This document shows positions 24,689-34,097 of a stretch of DNA of 64,000 nt, in pieces. The DNA comes from JAFAMS01 sp049520515 (lineage in GTDB: Bacteria; Vulcanimicrobiota; Vulcanimicrobiia; Vulcanimicrobiales; Vulcanimicrobiaceae). Numbering within the stretch: position 1 is the first letter of the stretch; each line of letters starts with the position of its first letter. Position numbers and translations under genes: made by a program. Under the pieces are notes generated by a model. The model saw only the letters and a program-made list of their open reading frames with translations. It ran no database searches and was not told the DNA's origin. Where the stretch lies: assembly GCA_049520515.1 (NCBI GenBank), contig JBEKPS010000007.1:124001-188000 (forward strand). Direction: 5' to 3'.

Positions 24689-25245
24689 TGAACGTTCGAA
24701 TGCTCGTTGTGCTGTGCGTCGGCCTGATTATTGCGCAGCCGAACCTTGCAGCAGCGTCTACGGACCGCGCGGTTGACACGGCCACATCTAAAGTCGGTTT
24801 CAGCATCTCGCATGTGTTCGTCGAGCGCGTCAATGGAACGGTTCCTATCGCGAGCGGCAGCGTGTCGTTTGCAAGCGACTCACCGATTCCGGCGAGCATC
24901 GCGGTTACGCTCGACGCAACCAAAGTCTCAACGGGCGATCCCGATCAGACCGGCTGCATTCAGAGTCCCGACTACTTCGACGTGAAGAAATTTCCCATGT
25001 GGACCTTCACCAGCACGAAGATCACGCCGAAGGGTGCCGCATCGTTCGGCATCGACGGGACGTTCACGATGCACGGCGTCGCGCAACCCGAGCATTTCGA
25101 CGTAACGATTCAGAACCTCGGTGGTCATCAGGTTTATCATGCCGTCGGGCAAATCGACCGCCACGTTTTCGGGATGAAAGGTTCGCGGCTCGATCCTGCG
25201 ATCGGCGGAATCGCAGACATCACAATGGACGTGGTGCTGAAATGA
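24688..25245 (+). CDS. YceI family periplasmic protein
   Basis: A 185-residue exported protein with a signal peptide (residues 1 to about 22) and the YceI lipocalin-like fold: DTATSKVGFSISHVFVERVNGTV, the DYFDVKKFP block, then FTMHGVAQPEHFDVTI and a final DITMDVVLK strand. YceI proteins bind long isoprenoid or quinone-like lipids in the periplasm. Its ATG overlaps the upstream stop (TGATG) and its own stop overlaps the next ATG (ATGA). It may carry a hydrophobic redox partner for the neighbouring haem and copper proteins (inference). Confidence 0.9.
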   Translation: MNVRMLVVLCVGLIIAQPNLAAASTDRAVDTATSKVGFSISHVFVERVNGTVPIASGSVSFASDSPIPASIAVTLDATKVSTGDPDQTGCIQSPDYFDVKKFPMWTFTSTKITPKGAASFGIDGTFTMHGVAQPEHFDVTIQNLGGHQVYHAVGQIDRHVFGMKGSRLDPAIGGIADITMDVVLK

Positions 25246-26810
25246 AGCGTCTCGCGCTGGCCGTGGCCGTAATGTTCGCACTCGTATCTTGCGGAGGAGG
25301 CGGAGGCGGATCGCATCCTGCCACCTCATCGACGTCCGCCGCGCCGTCGAACGCGGCAACCTTGCCGACGATTCCCGAAGTGGATGGCCAGAATGGTGTG
25401 GCATCGCTGACGTTGACGGCGCAATATGATTCGAACAGCCGCCCGTCGTTCTTTTGGAATGGTAGTGAGGTCGCACCAACAATCCGCGTCAATCCCGGCG
25501 ATACGATTCAGCTAACGTACATCAACAATTTGCCTGAGTTCTGCGGTGTCGGGATCGTTTCGAACAGCAACCTTCACTTTCACGGCTTAACGACGTCGCC
25601 GAATCAGCCCGGCGACGAAGTGATCCTGACGAATGCTGCGCCGGGCTCATCGTTCACGTATACCGTGAAGATCGATACGGATCAGCCGCCGGGCATGTAT
25701 TGGTATCACCCGCATCCTCACGGTCTCACGAACTGGGAAATCGGCAACGGCATGGGCGGCGCGATCATCATCCAGGGAATTGCCGACGAGATCCCGAGCC
25801 TTGCCGGCTTGCGCGAGCGCGTGATCGTGCTGCGTGACGTCTTTTTCGATCCGTCGGTTTCGGAGGCGTTGGGTGACGACGTCCAGCGCCGTCAAGCGCG
25901 CATCCTTGCATATCGGCATACGCTCGACGATGACGGCGGCGGCGCGGGCAGCACGTCCTTATGTCAACCTGAAGGCGACAAGGCTCCCACCATCAACGGC
26001 CTCCCGGTCGCGCAGATCGGCATTCAACCCGGCGAACATCAGTTATGGCGCGTCCTCAATGCGTCCGGCGTGCGACATTTCGATCTCTATATTCCCGGCG
26101 TGCAATTGCAGCTCGTCGCGCAAGATGGCGTTCCGCTTCAAGATTACGCGGGTCCGGGAAACTCGTCTTCGCAAATGGTCAACGATATCGTGATCCCGCC
26201 CGCGGGTCGCGCGGAGTTCGTCGTAACCGGCCCATCCGCTCCGGCGCCGCTCATCTCCAAATGCTATAACGCCGGTCCGATCGGCGATCCTAACCCGCAA
26301 GTTACGCTCGGAGCGCTCTACAATGATTACGGATTAACGTCGACCGTGCACGTCGCAAAGCCGATGGGATTGCGAATGCGGCAAGCGTATCGCGTGGCGC
26401 CGCCGGCGCCGTCAGCCTTCCGCACGGTCCATCTGCAAGAAGACTCGACTGCGTTCTACATCAACGGCGCGGCGTACAGTCCCACGGCGTCACCGATGTA
26501 CACCGTGCACATTGGTACGACGGAGCAGTGGACCATTGAAAACGACACCGATGAAGTCCACGACTTTCACACGCACCAAGTGCACTTCGTCGTCTTGTCG
26601 AGCAACGGCATCGCAAATCCGACGCCACGTTGGCTTGACACCGTGGACGTGTCCGCTCAGACGCACGGAGGCTCGGGCGCGGCCATCCCTACGACCGTGA
26701 CCTTACTCGTAGACTTTCGCGACGCGGTCATCGCCGGTACGTTTCTATTCCACTGTCACATCACCGACCACGAGGACGGCGGGATGATGGCCAAACTGCT
26801 GGCCCAATAG
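25242..26810 (+). CDS. Multicopper oxidase lipoprotein
   Basis: A 522-residue lipoprotein (lipobox VSC, Cys17, then six glycines). It has all four copper blocks: HFHGL near residue 112, WYHPHPHG near 155, FHTHQVHF near 443, and FHCHITDHEDGGMM near 503, which supplies type 1 and trinuclear ligands including an axial Met. It should oxidise a substrate and reduce oxygen outside the cytoplasm; metal, phenol or electron-chain substrates are possible. ATG at 25242 overlaps the yceI-like stop. It is last in the three-gene operon and is followed by a weak terminator. Confidence 0.92.
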   Translation: MKRLALAVAVMFALVSCGGGGGGSHPATSSTSAAPSNAATLPTIPEVDGQNGVASLTLTAQYDSNSRPSFFWNGSEVAPTIRVNPGDTIQLTYINNLPEFCGVGIVSNSNLHFHGLTTSPNQPGDEVILTNAAPGSSFTYTVKIDTDQPPGMYWYHPHPHGLTNWEIGNGMGGAIIIQGIADEIPSLAGLRERVIVLRDVFFDPSVSEALGDDVQRRQARILAYRHTLDDDGGGAGSTSLCQPEGDKAPTINGLPVAQIGIQPGEHQLWRVLNASGVRHFDLYIPGVQLQLVAQDGVPLQDYAGPGNSSSQMVNDIVIPPAGRAEFVVTGPSAPAPLISKCYNAGPIGDPNPQVTLGALYNDYGLTSTVHVAKPMGLRMRQAYRVAPPAPSAFRTVHLQEDSTAFYINGAAYSPTASPMYTVHIGTTEQWTIENDTDEVHDFHTHQVHFVVLSSNGIANPTPRWLDTVDVSAQTHGGSGAAIPTTVTLLVDFRDAVIAGTFLFHCHITDHEDGGMMAKLLAQ

Positions 26811-26828
26811 GAAATAATTACTAACTAG

Positions 26829-26859
26829 CCCAGGGCAGCCAGGAACGCGCCTGGGTTTT
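26829..26859 (+). terminator. Possible terminator after the multicopper oxidase
   Basis: CCCAGG and CCTGGG form a 6-bp stem around a 15-base loop, followed by TTTT. The stem is short and the loop long, so the call is weak. Confidence 0.4.
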
Positions 26860-26874
26860 GTCAGAGTCGCCTGC

Positions 26875-29796
26875 ATGCGACGCTGCTATGTACATGCCGT
26901 TGTTCTGACGTTCTTCGCACTGCTCGTAACCGGCTGTGGCGGGGGCGGAGGGCGTAGCGCGAGCCTTCCGGGCGGCGGCGGTACGCAGTCGAGTAAGACC
27001 GGTCAGGTGCCGACGCAATTCAAGATCACGTTCTCGAACGCGTCCAATACGGCGTCCACCGCGCGTAAGCCGAAGACGATTTCGTCATCGAGCGAATCGG
27101 TCGTCATCACCGTCAACGGCGGATTGCAGCAGACGTTCAACATCGCGGCACCGCAGTGCACGATCGGGGATACGATCACGTGCGACTTTACGGTCAACGC
27201 ATACGTCGGCAGCGACACGTTCCTGATTCAAACCTACAGCGGACCGAATGGAACGGGGACGCTGCTCGATCAAGTAACATTCGCCTTCACCGTTTCGGCG
27301 ACCGGAAACAACACGCTCTCCGCGACACTCGGACCCGCCGTCAGCACGACGGCGGATAGCGGCACGGGATCGCTGCGCGCGGCTATCGCAGCCGCGAATC
27401 CCGGTGACACCATTTCATTCGCGCCCTCGCTGAGCGGAACGATCACGCTCACGAGCGGTGCGATCACGCTCGCGCAAAACATCACGGTCTCCGGTCCCGG
27501 CGCAAGTACGATTACGGTGAGCGGGAATAACGCGAGCAACATTTTCACCGTTAACTCCGGTGTTACGGCGACGATCTCGGGATTGATGTTGGCAAACGGC
27601 GCCGGTGCTGCCTGTGCCGGCAATTCATCGGATACCTGTGGCGGCGCGATCCAAAACGAAGGGACGCTCACCGTCAACAATGCGACGTTCACGAACAATA
27701 CGGCCTCGCCCGCAGCGTTCGGAGAAGGTGGTGCGATCTACAACGATACCGGCGCGACGCTCTCGGTCACGAATTCGACCTTCAGCGGGAACAAGGCGCA
27801 ATTCGGCGGTGCGATCGGTAGTGAATCCCCGAACGCGACGATTGCGGGCTCGACATTCACGAGCAACACGGCCCAGGGCGGTCAGGACGACTATCCCTTT
27901 ACGTACGGCGGCGCCGTTTATTCTGATGACGACATGACGATCACCGGGTCGACGTTCAGCACGAATCTCGCGACCGGCGGGGGAAGCAGTAATTTCGGTG
28001 CCGCAATCGCCGAAGACGACTGCACGAATTCGGGACTTACGCTGACGGGTTCGACGCTGAAATCAAATCAATCCGGCGTGCCCGCCAACGGCGACGCGAG
28101 CGGGAACGGCGGCGCGGTATACGACGACTCGGGCTGCACGATGCAGCTTACGAGCGATGCCTTTACCAGCAACGTTGCGAGCGGAACGAGCGACTCGTAC
28201 GGCGGAGCCGTCGAGGCCGATAGTTACTCGTCGATCGCGTTGCTCGGTGGGAACACGTTCACGAGCAATTCGGTCGTGTCGCAGTCGACCAACCAGTACA
28301 GTGCTGGCGGTGCAATCGATATCACCCCGTACGGTGCGAACTTAGTGATTTCAGGCTCGGGGAATACGTTCACGGGCAACTCCGTGACCGCGGGACCTAG
28401 CGAGTCGGGCGGTGACGCGAACGGCGGAGCGATCGACCTCGATAGCGGTGGCTACCTCGATATGAGCGCCGCAACCGGGACGACGTTCAGCCAAAACGTT
28501 GCGTCGGCGCCCGACAGTCAGGGTAGCGCATTCGGTGGAGCGATCGAATATTTCGTGTCGCAGCAAGGTCAGGGTTGCGGCGACGACTGCTCCAAATATC
28601 GCAAATCCGGTCCTGCGGCGGCGCATCATTTTGGACGTTTGCTTGCTGCTCGCGCCTTAGCCCGTCAACCTCAATTCCATGCGCATGGAAGCGCGAAAGC
28701 CATTGCGCGCGAGTCAACAAGGCGCCGGCCCGCCGTCGTCGCGCAACAACAGTTGTCGAATACGGTAATGGCAACGTTCACTCAGAACAAAGCGACGGGT
28801 GGAAGCTCGTCGGAATACGACGTGACCGGCGGGGCCATCGACATCGAAGAGGCACTCAGTTTCACGATCGTCAGCTCGACGTTCACCGGTAATCAGGTGG
28901 GTCCATCAAATTCGTGGGGAGGTGCCGTCTCGGTCGAAGGCAGCACGATGACGCTCACCGGTGATATCTTTACGGCGAATTCGGCGACGAACGGCGGCGG
29001 TGCAGTCGCGTTCAATGATACGACGATGACGCTTAGCGCCTCGACCTTGTCGCAGAATTCCGTGACGAGTGCGTTTTACACCGGTGACGGCGGTGGCGGC
29101 ATTTATGCCTCGGGCGCTAGCGAAAACACGGTGACGCAATCGACGATTGGGAGTAATACGGTGGCCGGTAACGTCACTGGAACGGGTGGCGGCGGCGTGA
29201 TCATTAACGATGCTATGATCCAGTTCACCAACGACACCATTACCGGCAACACGTCAGCCATGGACGGCGGTGGTCTCGAGATTTCGAGCGTCGGCGGGTG
29301 CGTAATCCTCACAAACGTGACGCTCTACGCGAATACCGCAACGAATGGCGACGGCGGAAGCCTCTTCCTCGGCGGTGGTAACGCCACGATTACAAACAGC
29401 ATCTTCGCGCGCGGAGCGGCGAAGGTCGGACCGGATATCGTAAGCCCCACGGCGACCATCACTTCGAACGATTGGAACTATATCGCAACCACGCCGAATG
29501 GTCCGTTCGCGACGACGGGCCCCGACGATCAAATCAACGCTGGTGAAATCACGCTTGCGGCGCTCGCCAATAACGGCGGGTCAACGCAAACGATGTCCGA
29601 TGCCGGCGTGTCCGCCGTCGTCGATGTCATACCGTTCGACGGTAGTTGCGGAAACAGCAGCGTCACGCAGGATCAACGTGGCCTCTATCGCGGAGCAGTC
29701 AATTCGTCGTGCGACATCGGCGCGTATGAAAACGGTGGAACGACGACGGCGCCTACGTCGATTGTCAGGCAGACGACTACGAAGCTAAAACGCTAA
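26875..29796 (+). CDS. Large parallel beta-helix (Pmp-like repeat) lipoprotein
   Basis: A 973-residue exported protein with lipobox VTGC. After a small N-terminal domain comes a CSLREA-like start (DSGTGSLRAAIAAANPGDTI). Many beta-helix turns of the GGAI/FTxN type follow, as in polymorphic membrane proteins. The end is the choice-of-anchor Q pattern (LAALANNGGSTQTM, DQRG, DIGAYE). Near residues 563-625 the repeats are interrupted by a basic, His/Ala/Arg-rich stretch with a CGDDC pair (about 28560-28750). No autotransporter barrel is present. It is probably a surface adhesin or structural protein. Its stop overlaps the convergent ABC gene. Confidence 0.82.
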   Translation: MRRCYVHAVVLTFFALLVTGCGGGGGRSASLPGGGGTQSSKTGQVPTQFKITFSNASNTASTARKPKTISSSSESVVITVNGGLQQTFNIAAPQCTIGDTITCDFTVNAYVGSDTFLIQTYSGPNGTGTLLDQVTFAFTVSATGNNTLSATLGPAVSTTADSGTGSLRAAIAAANPGDTISFAPSLSGTITLTSGAITLAQNITVSGPGASTITVSGNNASNIFTVNSGVTATISGLMLANGAGAACAGNSSDTCGGAIQNEGTLTVNNATFTNNTASPAAFGEGGAIYNDTGATLSVTNSTFSGNKAQFGGAIGSESPNATIAGSTFTSNTAQGGQDDYPFTYGGAVYSDDDMTITGSTFSTNLATGGGSSNFGAAIAEDDCTNSGLTLTGSTLKSNQSGVPANGDASGNGGAVYDDSGCTMQLTSDAFTSNVASGTSDSYGGAVEADSYSSIALLGGNTFTSNSVVSQSTNQYSAGGAIDITPYGANLVISGSGNTFTGNSVTAGPSESGGDANGGAIDLDSGGYLDMSAATGTTFSQNVASAPDSQGSAFGGAIEYFVSQQGQGCGDDCSKYRKSGPAAAHHFGRLLAARALARQPQFHAHGSAKAIARESTRRRPAVVAQQQLSNTVMATFTQNKATGGSSSEYDVTGGAIDIEEALSFTIVSSTFTGNQVGPSNSWGGAVSVEGSTMTLTGDIFTANSATNGGGAVAFNDTTMTLSASTLSQNSVTSAFYTGDGGGGIYASGASENTVTQSTIGSNTVAGNVTGTGGGGVIINDAMIQFTNDTITGNTSAMDGGGLEISSVGGCVILTNVTLYANTATNGDGGSLFLGGGNATITNSIFARGAAKVGPDIVSPTATITSNDWNYIATTPNGPFATTGPDDQINAGEITLAALANNGGSTQTMSDAGVSAVVDVIPFDGSCGNSSVTQDQRGLYRGAVNSSCDIGAYENGGTTTAPTSIVRQTTTKLKR

Positions 29797-31611
29797 CTGC
29801 TCGCGACTTGGCTCATCCCTGAATTGTTCGAGGTAGAGGCGCGAATATGCGCCGCCTCGCGCAAGCAAAACCGCGTGCGTGCCACTTTCGACGATACGCC
29901 CGTTCTCGACGACGAAGATGACGTCGGCGGAAATGATCGTCGAGAGCCGGTGCGCGATCACGAGGCTGGTGCGATTCTTCATCACGCGTTCGAGCGCCGA
30001 TTGAATCATCAGCTCGTTGTGTGAGTCGAGCGAGCTGGTCGCTTCGTCGAGAATCAGGATGCGTGGGTCTTTGAGCAGGACGCGCGCCAATGCGAGCCGC
30101 TGACGCTCGCCGCCGGAGAGCTTGTGGCCGCGCTCGCCGACGATCGTGCTATATCCGTCCGGCAAGCTCGCGATGAAGTCGTGAATGTTCGCGGCTTTGG
30201 AAGCTTCGATGAGATCGTCTTCGGTGGCGTCCATTCGACCGTAACGCAGATTCGCGCCGATCGTGTCGTGAAAAAGATACGTCTCCTGCGTGACGATTCC
30301 AATCGCGTTGCGCAGCGACGTCAGATCGAGATCGCAGATGTCGTGTCCGTCGATCGTTACGCGTCCGGATTGCGGGATGTAGAAGCGCGGCACGAGCTGA
30401 GTGATGGTGGTCTTGCCCGCTCCCGACGGTCCGACCAACGCCGCGGTTTGTCCAGGGGCGATGTGAAAGCTGACGTCGCGGAGTGCCGGACGATCGCCGT
30501 ACGCGAACGAGACGTCTTCAAACGCGATATCGCCACGGACGTTCTCGAGCAGCTCCGTCCCGGCGCAGACTGACTCTTCGGTCGGCATGTCAAGATACTC
30601 GAAAATCCGTTCGAAAACTGCGGCCGCGCTGACGACCTGCACTTGTACGCCGGCCAGCGTCGAGGCCGGACCATACAAGCGACTGAGATATGCGACAAAT
30701 GCAACGATCGTTCCGACGGTCAGCAAGCCTTGGATTGCAAACCACGATCCGCCGAGCCAAACCATCGCCGGCCCGATCACAACCAGCGCGCCGATCAGCA
30801 TGATGAACCAGCGTCCGATCATCGCCAAATCGATCTCGAGCTTCATCAGCTCGTTTGCGACGCGGAAGAAACGGCTGCGTTCGAATTGCTCGCGTACAAA
30901 CGACTTGATCAGGGTGATGCCTGAAATCGAGAGCGTCTCTTGCGTGATGCTTTCGATCGCATCGCGCTGTTCGCGCGTACGTTTGCGCACGACGTACATC
31001 CGGCGGCCGACCGGTGAGAGTGGGAAGATCATCAGGGGAATCACGGCGACGGAAATGATGGCGAGCCGCCAGTCCAAGATGAAGATAGTCACGACGGTCG
31101 TCGCAATGGTGACGACGTTCGTAACGATGGTAATCAATGTCCCCGTGACGATATTGTCGATATTGTCGACGTCGCTCGAGACGCGATTCATGATCTCGCC
31201 CGTCTTCGTATTGGTGAAGAAGGAGATCGGCATCTTGTGCAAGTGCGAAACGAGGCTCGTGCGGATGTCGCGCATGATCCCTTCGCCGACGTACGAGTTC
31301 AGATAACCCTGCGCGACGCCGATGATTCCCGCCACGATCGCGCTCGCGATCATCGCGCCGACATAGATCAGAACGAGCTGCAGCGAGTGCTGCGGAATCG
31401 CGTCGTCGATCAGCCACTTCGTGAAGAGCGGCGGAAATAGTCCGAGCACGGACACGACCACGATGCAGACGAAGATAAGCGCTTCCTCACGCCAGTATGG
31501 CGCGAAGAAGCTCGCAATGCGCCGCAGATCCACCTTGCGTTTGGGCTGCGGGCTGTCGGGGTTGAACATGCTCGACCACATCAAGTGGACGGGCGGACCA
31601 CCGCCTAGCAT
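29785..31611 (-). CDS. ABC exporter, fused membrane and ATPase domains (MsbA/LmrA-like)
   Basis: A 608-residue half-transporter that works as a dimer. Residues about 30-330 hold six transmembrane helices of the type 1 exporter fold. Residues about 360-595 are the ATPase, with Walker A GPSGAGKTT, the Q-loop, signature LSGGERQR, Walker B ILILDEATSS and the H-loop IAHRLST. Substrates of this group are lipids, drugs or peptides and cannot be told here. ATG at 31611 gives the Gly-rich leader common in such proteins; ATG at 31569 is an alternative. Confidence 0.93.
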   Translation of the reverse strand: MLGGGPPVHLMWSSMFNPDSPQPKRKVDLRRIASFFAPYWREEALIFVCIVVVSVLGLFPPLFTKWLIDDAIPQHSLQLVLIYVGAMIASAIVAGIIGVAQGYLNSYVGEGIMRDIRTSLVSHLHKMPISFFTNTKTGEIMNRVSSDVDNIDNIVTGTLITIVTNVVTIATTVVTIFILDWRLAIISVAVIPLMIFPLSPVGRRMYVVRKRTREQRDAIESITQETLSISGITLIKSFVREQFERSRFFRVANELMKLEIDLAMIGRWFIMLIGALVVIGPAMVWLGGSWFAIQGLLTVGTIVAFVAYLSRLYGPASTLAGVQVQVVSAAAVFERIFEYLDMPTEESVCAGTELLENVRGDIAFEDVSFAYGDRPALRDVSFHIAPGQTAALVGPSGAGKTTITQLVPRFYIPQSGRVTIDGHDICDLDLTSLRNAIGIVTQETYLFHDTIGANLRYGRMDATEDDLIEASKAANIHDFIASLPDGYSTIVGERGHKLSGGERQRLALARVLLKDPRILILDEATSSLDSHNELMIQSALERVMKNRTSLVIAHRLSTIISADVIFVVENGRIVESGTHAVLLARGGAYSRLYLEQFRDEPSREQLAF

Positions 31612-31658
31612 AGGGGCACCACGTGGCCTATAACCACGGGTGCCCGAACGCGGTTACG

Positions 31659-32237
31659 TTAGAGGTTGTATGCTTTCTTGAGGTCTTGGAAGACGACGAG
31701 CGTTACGCTGTGATACACGCCGTCGGCGGTCTTGCCGTATTTCGCGTCGATGTCGTCCATGACTTGATCGTGAATCGGATGCGAGACCAGATGATCCAGC
31801 ATGTATTCGACGTTGAAGCCCGTTGCCGGATCGACGCCGGCTTTATACAACGCAACCGTCAGCGCTTTGCCGTCTTTGGGATCGGGGGAAGGCATTGCCG
31901 GGAACTTGACGCCGGCTTCGGTTGCACGCTTGACGGCATCGTTAACGACGAAGTCGAACGTGGTGAGATACGCTTTGACGTTTTCTTCGCCGTATTGCTT
32001 GGTGAGCTTGGCGACCTCGGCATCGGCATTCTTGCCGGCGAGCACACCGACGAGCGTCGTCGTGTGGAAATTCGAAGGTCCGCCGCCGGCCATAATCATG
32101 GAGAGCGTCAACGGAAGATCGGGAGCGCCCGTGTAGACGGATCCGCCAAAGCGAGCGGCGCTTTGCGCGAACGCGCCGCTGCCGGCCAGAATGAGGCCGG
32201 CTGCAACGAACGCGGCGATGCGGGGGAATCGGAACAT
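31659..32237 (-). CDS. Secreted protein of unknown function, 192 aa
   Basis: I do not recognise the family. AAAGGA lies a few bases before the ATG and the N-terminus is a clear signal peptide ending in AFA-Q near residue 25. The mature protein is mixed alpha/beta with no cysteines in view and contains DLPLTLSMIMAGGGPSNFHTT and FNVEYMLDHLVSHPIHDQVM. The conserved-looking His residues (FHTT, DHLVSHPIHD) could bind a metal, but this is a guess. It is divergent from the ECF sigma factor gene and could be one of its targets. Confidence 0.7.
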   Translation of the reverse strand: MFRFPRIAAFVAAGLILAGSGAFAQSAARFGGSVYTGAPDLPLTLSMIMAGGGPSNFHTTTLVGVLAGKNADAEVAKLTKQYGEENVKAYLTTFDFVVNDAVKRATEAGVKFPAMPSPDPKDGKALTVALYKAGVDPATGFNVEYMLDHLVSHPIHDQVMDDIDAKYGKTADGVYHSVTLVVFQDLKKAYNL

Positions 32238-32386
32238 AGTTGTCCTTTCGGCTTGGTGCGGGTAGGTTCGCGTATCTAACGGAGGAGGAGCCGCTTTGGA
32301 TTGGGGACGCTGAAAAGAATCCAGCCTGCCCCCGCATCCGTTGTGTAAGCGAGGTAAGAAGAAGCAGTTGGATAAGTGGCAGCCTC

Positions 32387-32878
32387 GTGGATCGCGCAAC
32401 ATTCGAAGCGACGTACGACCGTTTTGGCCGCGTCGTTTATGGTGTTGCGTTCCGGATGCTCGGTGAGCGTGCGGCCGCTGAAGATGTCGTGCAAGCCGTG
32501 TTCTTGACGCTCTGGTCACGTCCCGACGCGTATCGCGAAGGTAACGTCGGAGCGTGGCTTGCGCGCGTCGCGCGCAACCGTTGTCTCGACGTGCTGCGCA
32601 CCCGCACGTCGCGACCACAAGTCGAGATGCCGGTTGAGCTTGTCGCGGAAGGCGCAATCGAGGAAGACGTTTTCGCGCGGCTCGATGGCGAAAGCGTGCG
32701 TAAGGCGCTAGCCGCGCTTCCCGAGGAACAGCGTGTCCCGATCGAGATGGGATTTTTTGGAGGCGTGACACACGCCGAAATTGCAACGCGGATCGGCGCA
32801 CCGCTTGGGACGATCAAAACACGCATTCGTGCCGGGCTTCGCCGCTTGCGCGATCAGCTCGAGGGGACGGGCGCATGA
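32387..32878 (+). CDS. ECF family RNA polymerase sigma factor
   Basis: A 163-residue extracytoplasmic-function sigma factor with region 2 (YDRFGRVVYGVAFRMLG, AEDVVQAVFLTLW) and region 4 (LPEEQRVPIEMGFFGGVTHAEIATRIGAPLGTIKTRIRAGL). GTG at 32387 is the only canonical start that keeps region 2 intact and adds little upstream. The stop overlaps the next ATG as ATGA, so it is coupled to its anti-sigma factor. Probable targets include its own operon and the lipoprotein gene downstream. Confidence 0.93.
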   Translation: MDRATFEATYDRFGRVVYGVAFRMLGERAAAEDVVQAVFLTLWSRPDAYREGNVGAWLARVARNRCLDVLRTRTSRPQVEMPVELVAEGAIEEDVFARLDGESVRKALAALPEEQRVPIEMGFFGGVTHAEIATRIGAPLGTIKTRIRAGLRRLRDQLEGTGA

Positions 32879-33528
32879 ACGACGCCGGTCACGACGCGAT
32901 GCTCGATCTGGTTGCCGTTTACGCGCTTGGCGCGGTCAATGCCGACGACGCAAGGATCGTATCGGCGCACATCGCTGTTTGTCCGGAGTGCCGCAAAGAA
33001 TATATGGAGCTGAAAGCTGCTGCCGATGCGATCGCGCTGTCCGCCGACGATCAACAGGATGCGCACCATGCTTCAGATCTCAAAGCGCGTGTGATGAAAT
33101 CGATCGAGATGCCCAAGCTCGTCCGCATCCGCGTGAGAGACGCCGTCGCCGTGCTCGCGCTTGCTGCAGCCGTCGTGTTCGGACTGTTTTCGCTGAACGC
33201 CGAACGACGCTTGAACGATCTTCAGATTGCAAGCGCGCAACAGTATCAAGTACCGGGCGGCGAGATCCTGAAGAACGGCGAGCGGGTATATCTTGTCATG
33301 CGCACGCTACCGGCGCTTCCGGCCGGCCACGTTTATCAAGCCTGGACGCTCGCACCCGGTGCGAAGAGTGTCGCGCCGAGCGTAACGTTCGTCCCCGATA
33401 GCCGCGGGTTTGTGATTCTGTCGCTTCCGGAAGCCTCCGCGAACGTCAGTGCAGTCGCGATCAGCGTCGAGCCAACCGGCGGCAGTCAGTCGCCGACCAC
33501 GACGCCGCTCTTCGTGAGAAAAGTCTGA
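32875..33528 (+). CDS. Anti-sigma factor, RskA type
   Basis: A 217-residue membrane anti-sigma factor. The N-terminal cytoplasmic part holds a zinc-finger-like HIAVCPECRKEY. A single transmembrane helix follows at about residues 87-106 (AVAVLALAAAVVFGLFSL). The extracytoplasmic part is an RskA-like domain (YLVMRTLPALPAGHVYQAWTL, SVTFVPDSRGFVILSLP). It would hold the ECF factor at the membrane until an envelope signal triggers release. Start and stop order and ATGA coupling to the sigma gene support this pairing. Confidence 0.92.
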   Translation: MNDAGHDAMLDLVAVYALGAVNADDARIVSAHIAVCPECRKEYMELKAAADAIALSADDQQDAHHASDLKARVMKSIEMPKLVRIRVRDAVAVLALAAAVVFGLFSLNAERRLNDLQIASAQQYQVPGGEILKNGERVYLVMRTLPALPAGHVYQAWTLAPGAKSVAPSVTFVPDSRGFVILSLPEASANVSAVAISVEPTGGSQSPTTTPLFVRKV

Positions 33529-33617
33529 GGCTGTTCGCGACGTTCGTTTAGAGTTCGTTCACGCCGTCATCGTAAGCTCGTGCGCAATCACTGCTACGAA
33601 AGGAACGTCTCAGCGTC

Positions 33618-34097
33618 ATGCGCACAGCTCTCGCCACCTTCGTGATTTTGGCTGCGACCGCACTGGGCGGATGTGGCGGAGGTGGTAGTTACGGGATGGG
33701 TTCGGCATCCTCGAACAACGCCACATCGAGTCCACTTTCAACAGCGCAGCTCGCAGGCTCGATGGGCTACGTTTCGCCGGCCGGATTTACCGTCTACGTA
33801 TTGAGCTCGGATTCGTTCAACAATTCAACGTGCACGGGCGCTTGCGCAGGTGTCTGGCCGGTACTCGTCCCGCCCGGCGCTGCTGCGTCGATGTCGACCG
33901 GGTGGTCGAGCTTCGTACGCAGTGACGGTAAGACGCAGCTTTCCTACAACGGTTGGCCGCTGTACACGTATTCCGGTGACAGTGCGGCCGGACAAACCAA
34001 TGGAAACGGCATCACTGCGTTCGGCGGCGTCTGGTCTGTCGCGCGACCCGGTGAGGCGTCCGCTGCCGGAACCCCTGCCAACGACTACAATCCTTAG
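33618..34097 (+). CDS. Secreted-repeat lipoprotein (PF03640 type)
   Basis: A 159-residue lipoprotein with lipobox LGGC. Two copies of the secreted repeat of unknown function follow: GFTVYVLSSDSFNNSTCTGACAGVWPVL and TQLSYNGWPLYTYSGDSAAG. Members are often placed next to ECF sigma/anti-sigma genes, as here. The two cysteines in CTGAC are usual for the family. No catalytic role is known. The gene overlaps the convergent kinase gene by four bases. Confidence 0.88.
   Translation: MRTALATFVILAATALGGCGGGGSYGMGSASSNNATSSPLSTAQLAGSMGYVSPAGFTVYVLSSDSFNNSTCTGACAGVWPVLVPPGAAASMSTGWSSFVRSDGKTQLSYNGWPLYTYSGDSAAGQTNGNGITAFGGVWSVARPGEASAAGTPANDYNP

Noticed and set aside
32280..32312. GGAGGAGGAG followed by a five-codon TTG frame before the ECF sigma gene
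   Set aside because: Too short to support as a gene; could be a leader peptide but nothing else points to it.
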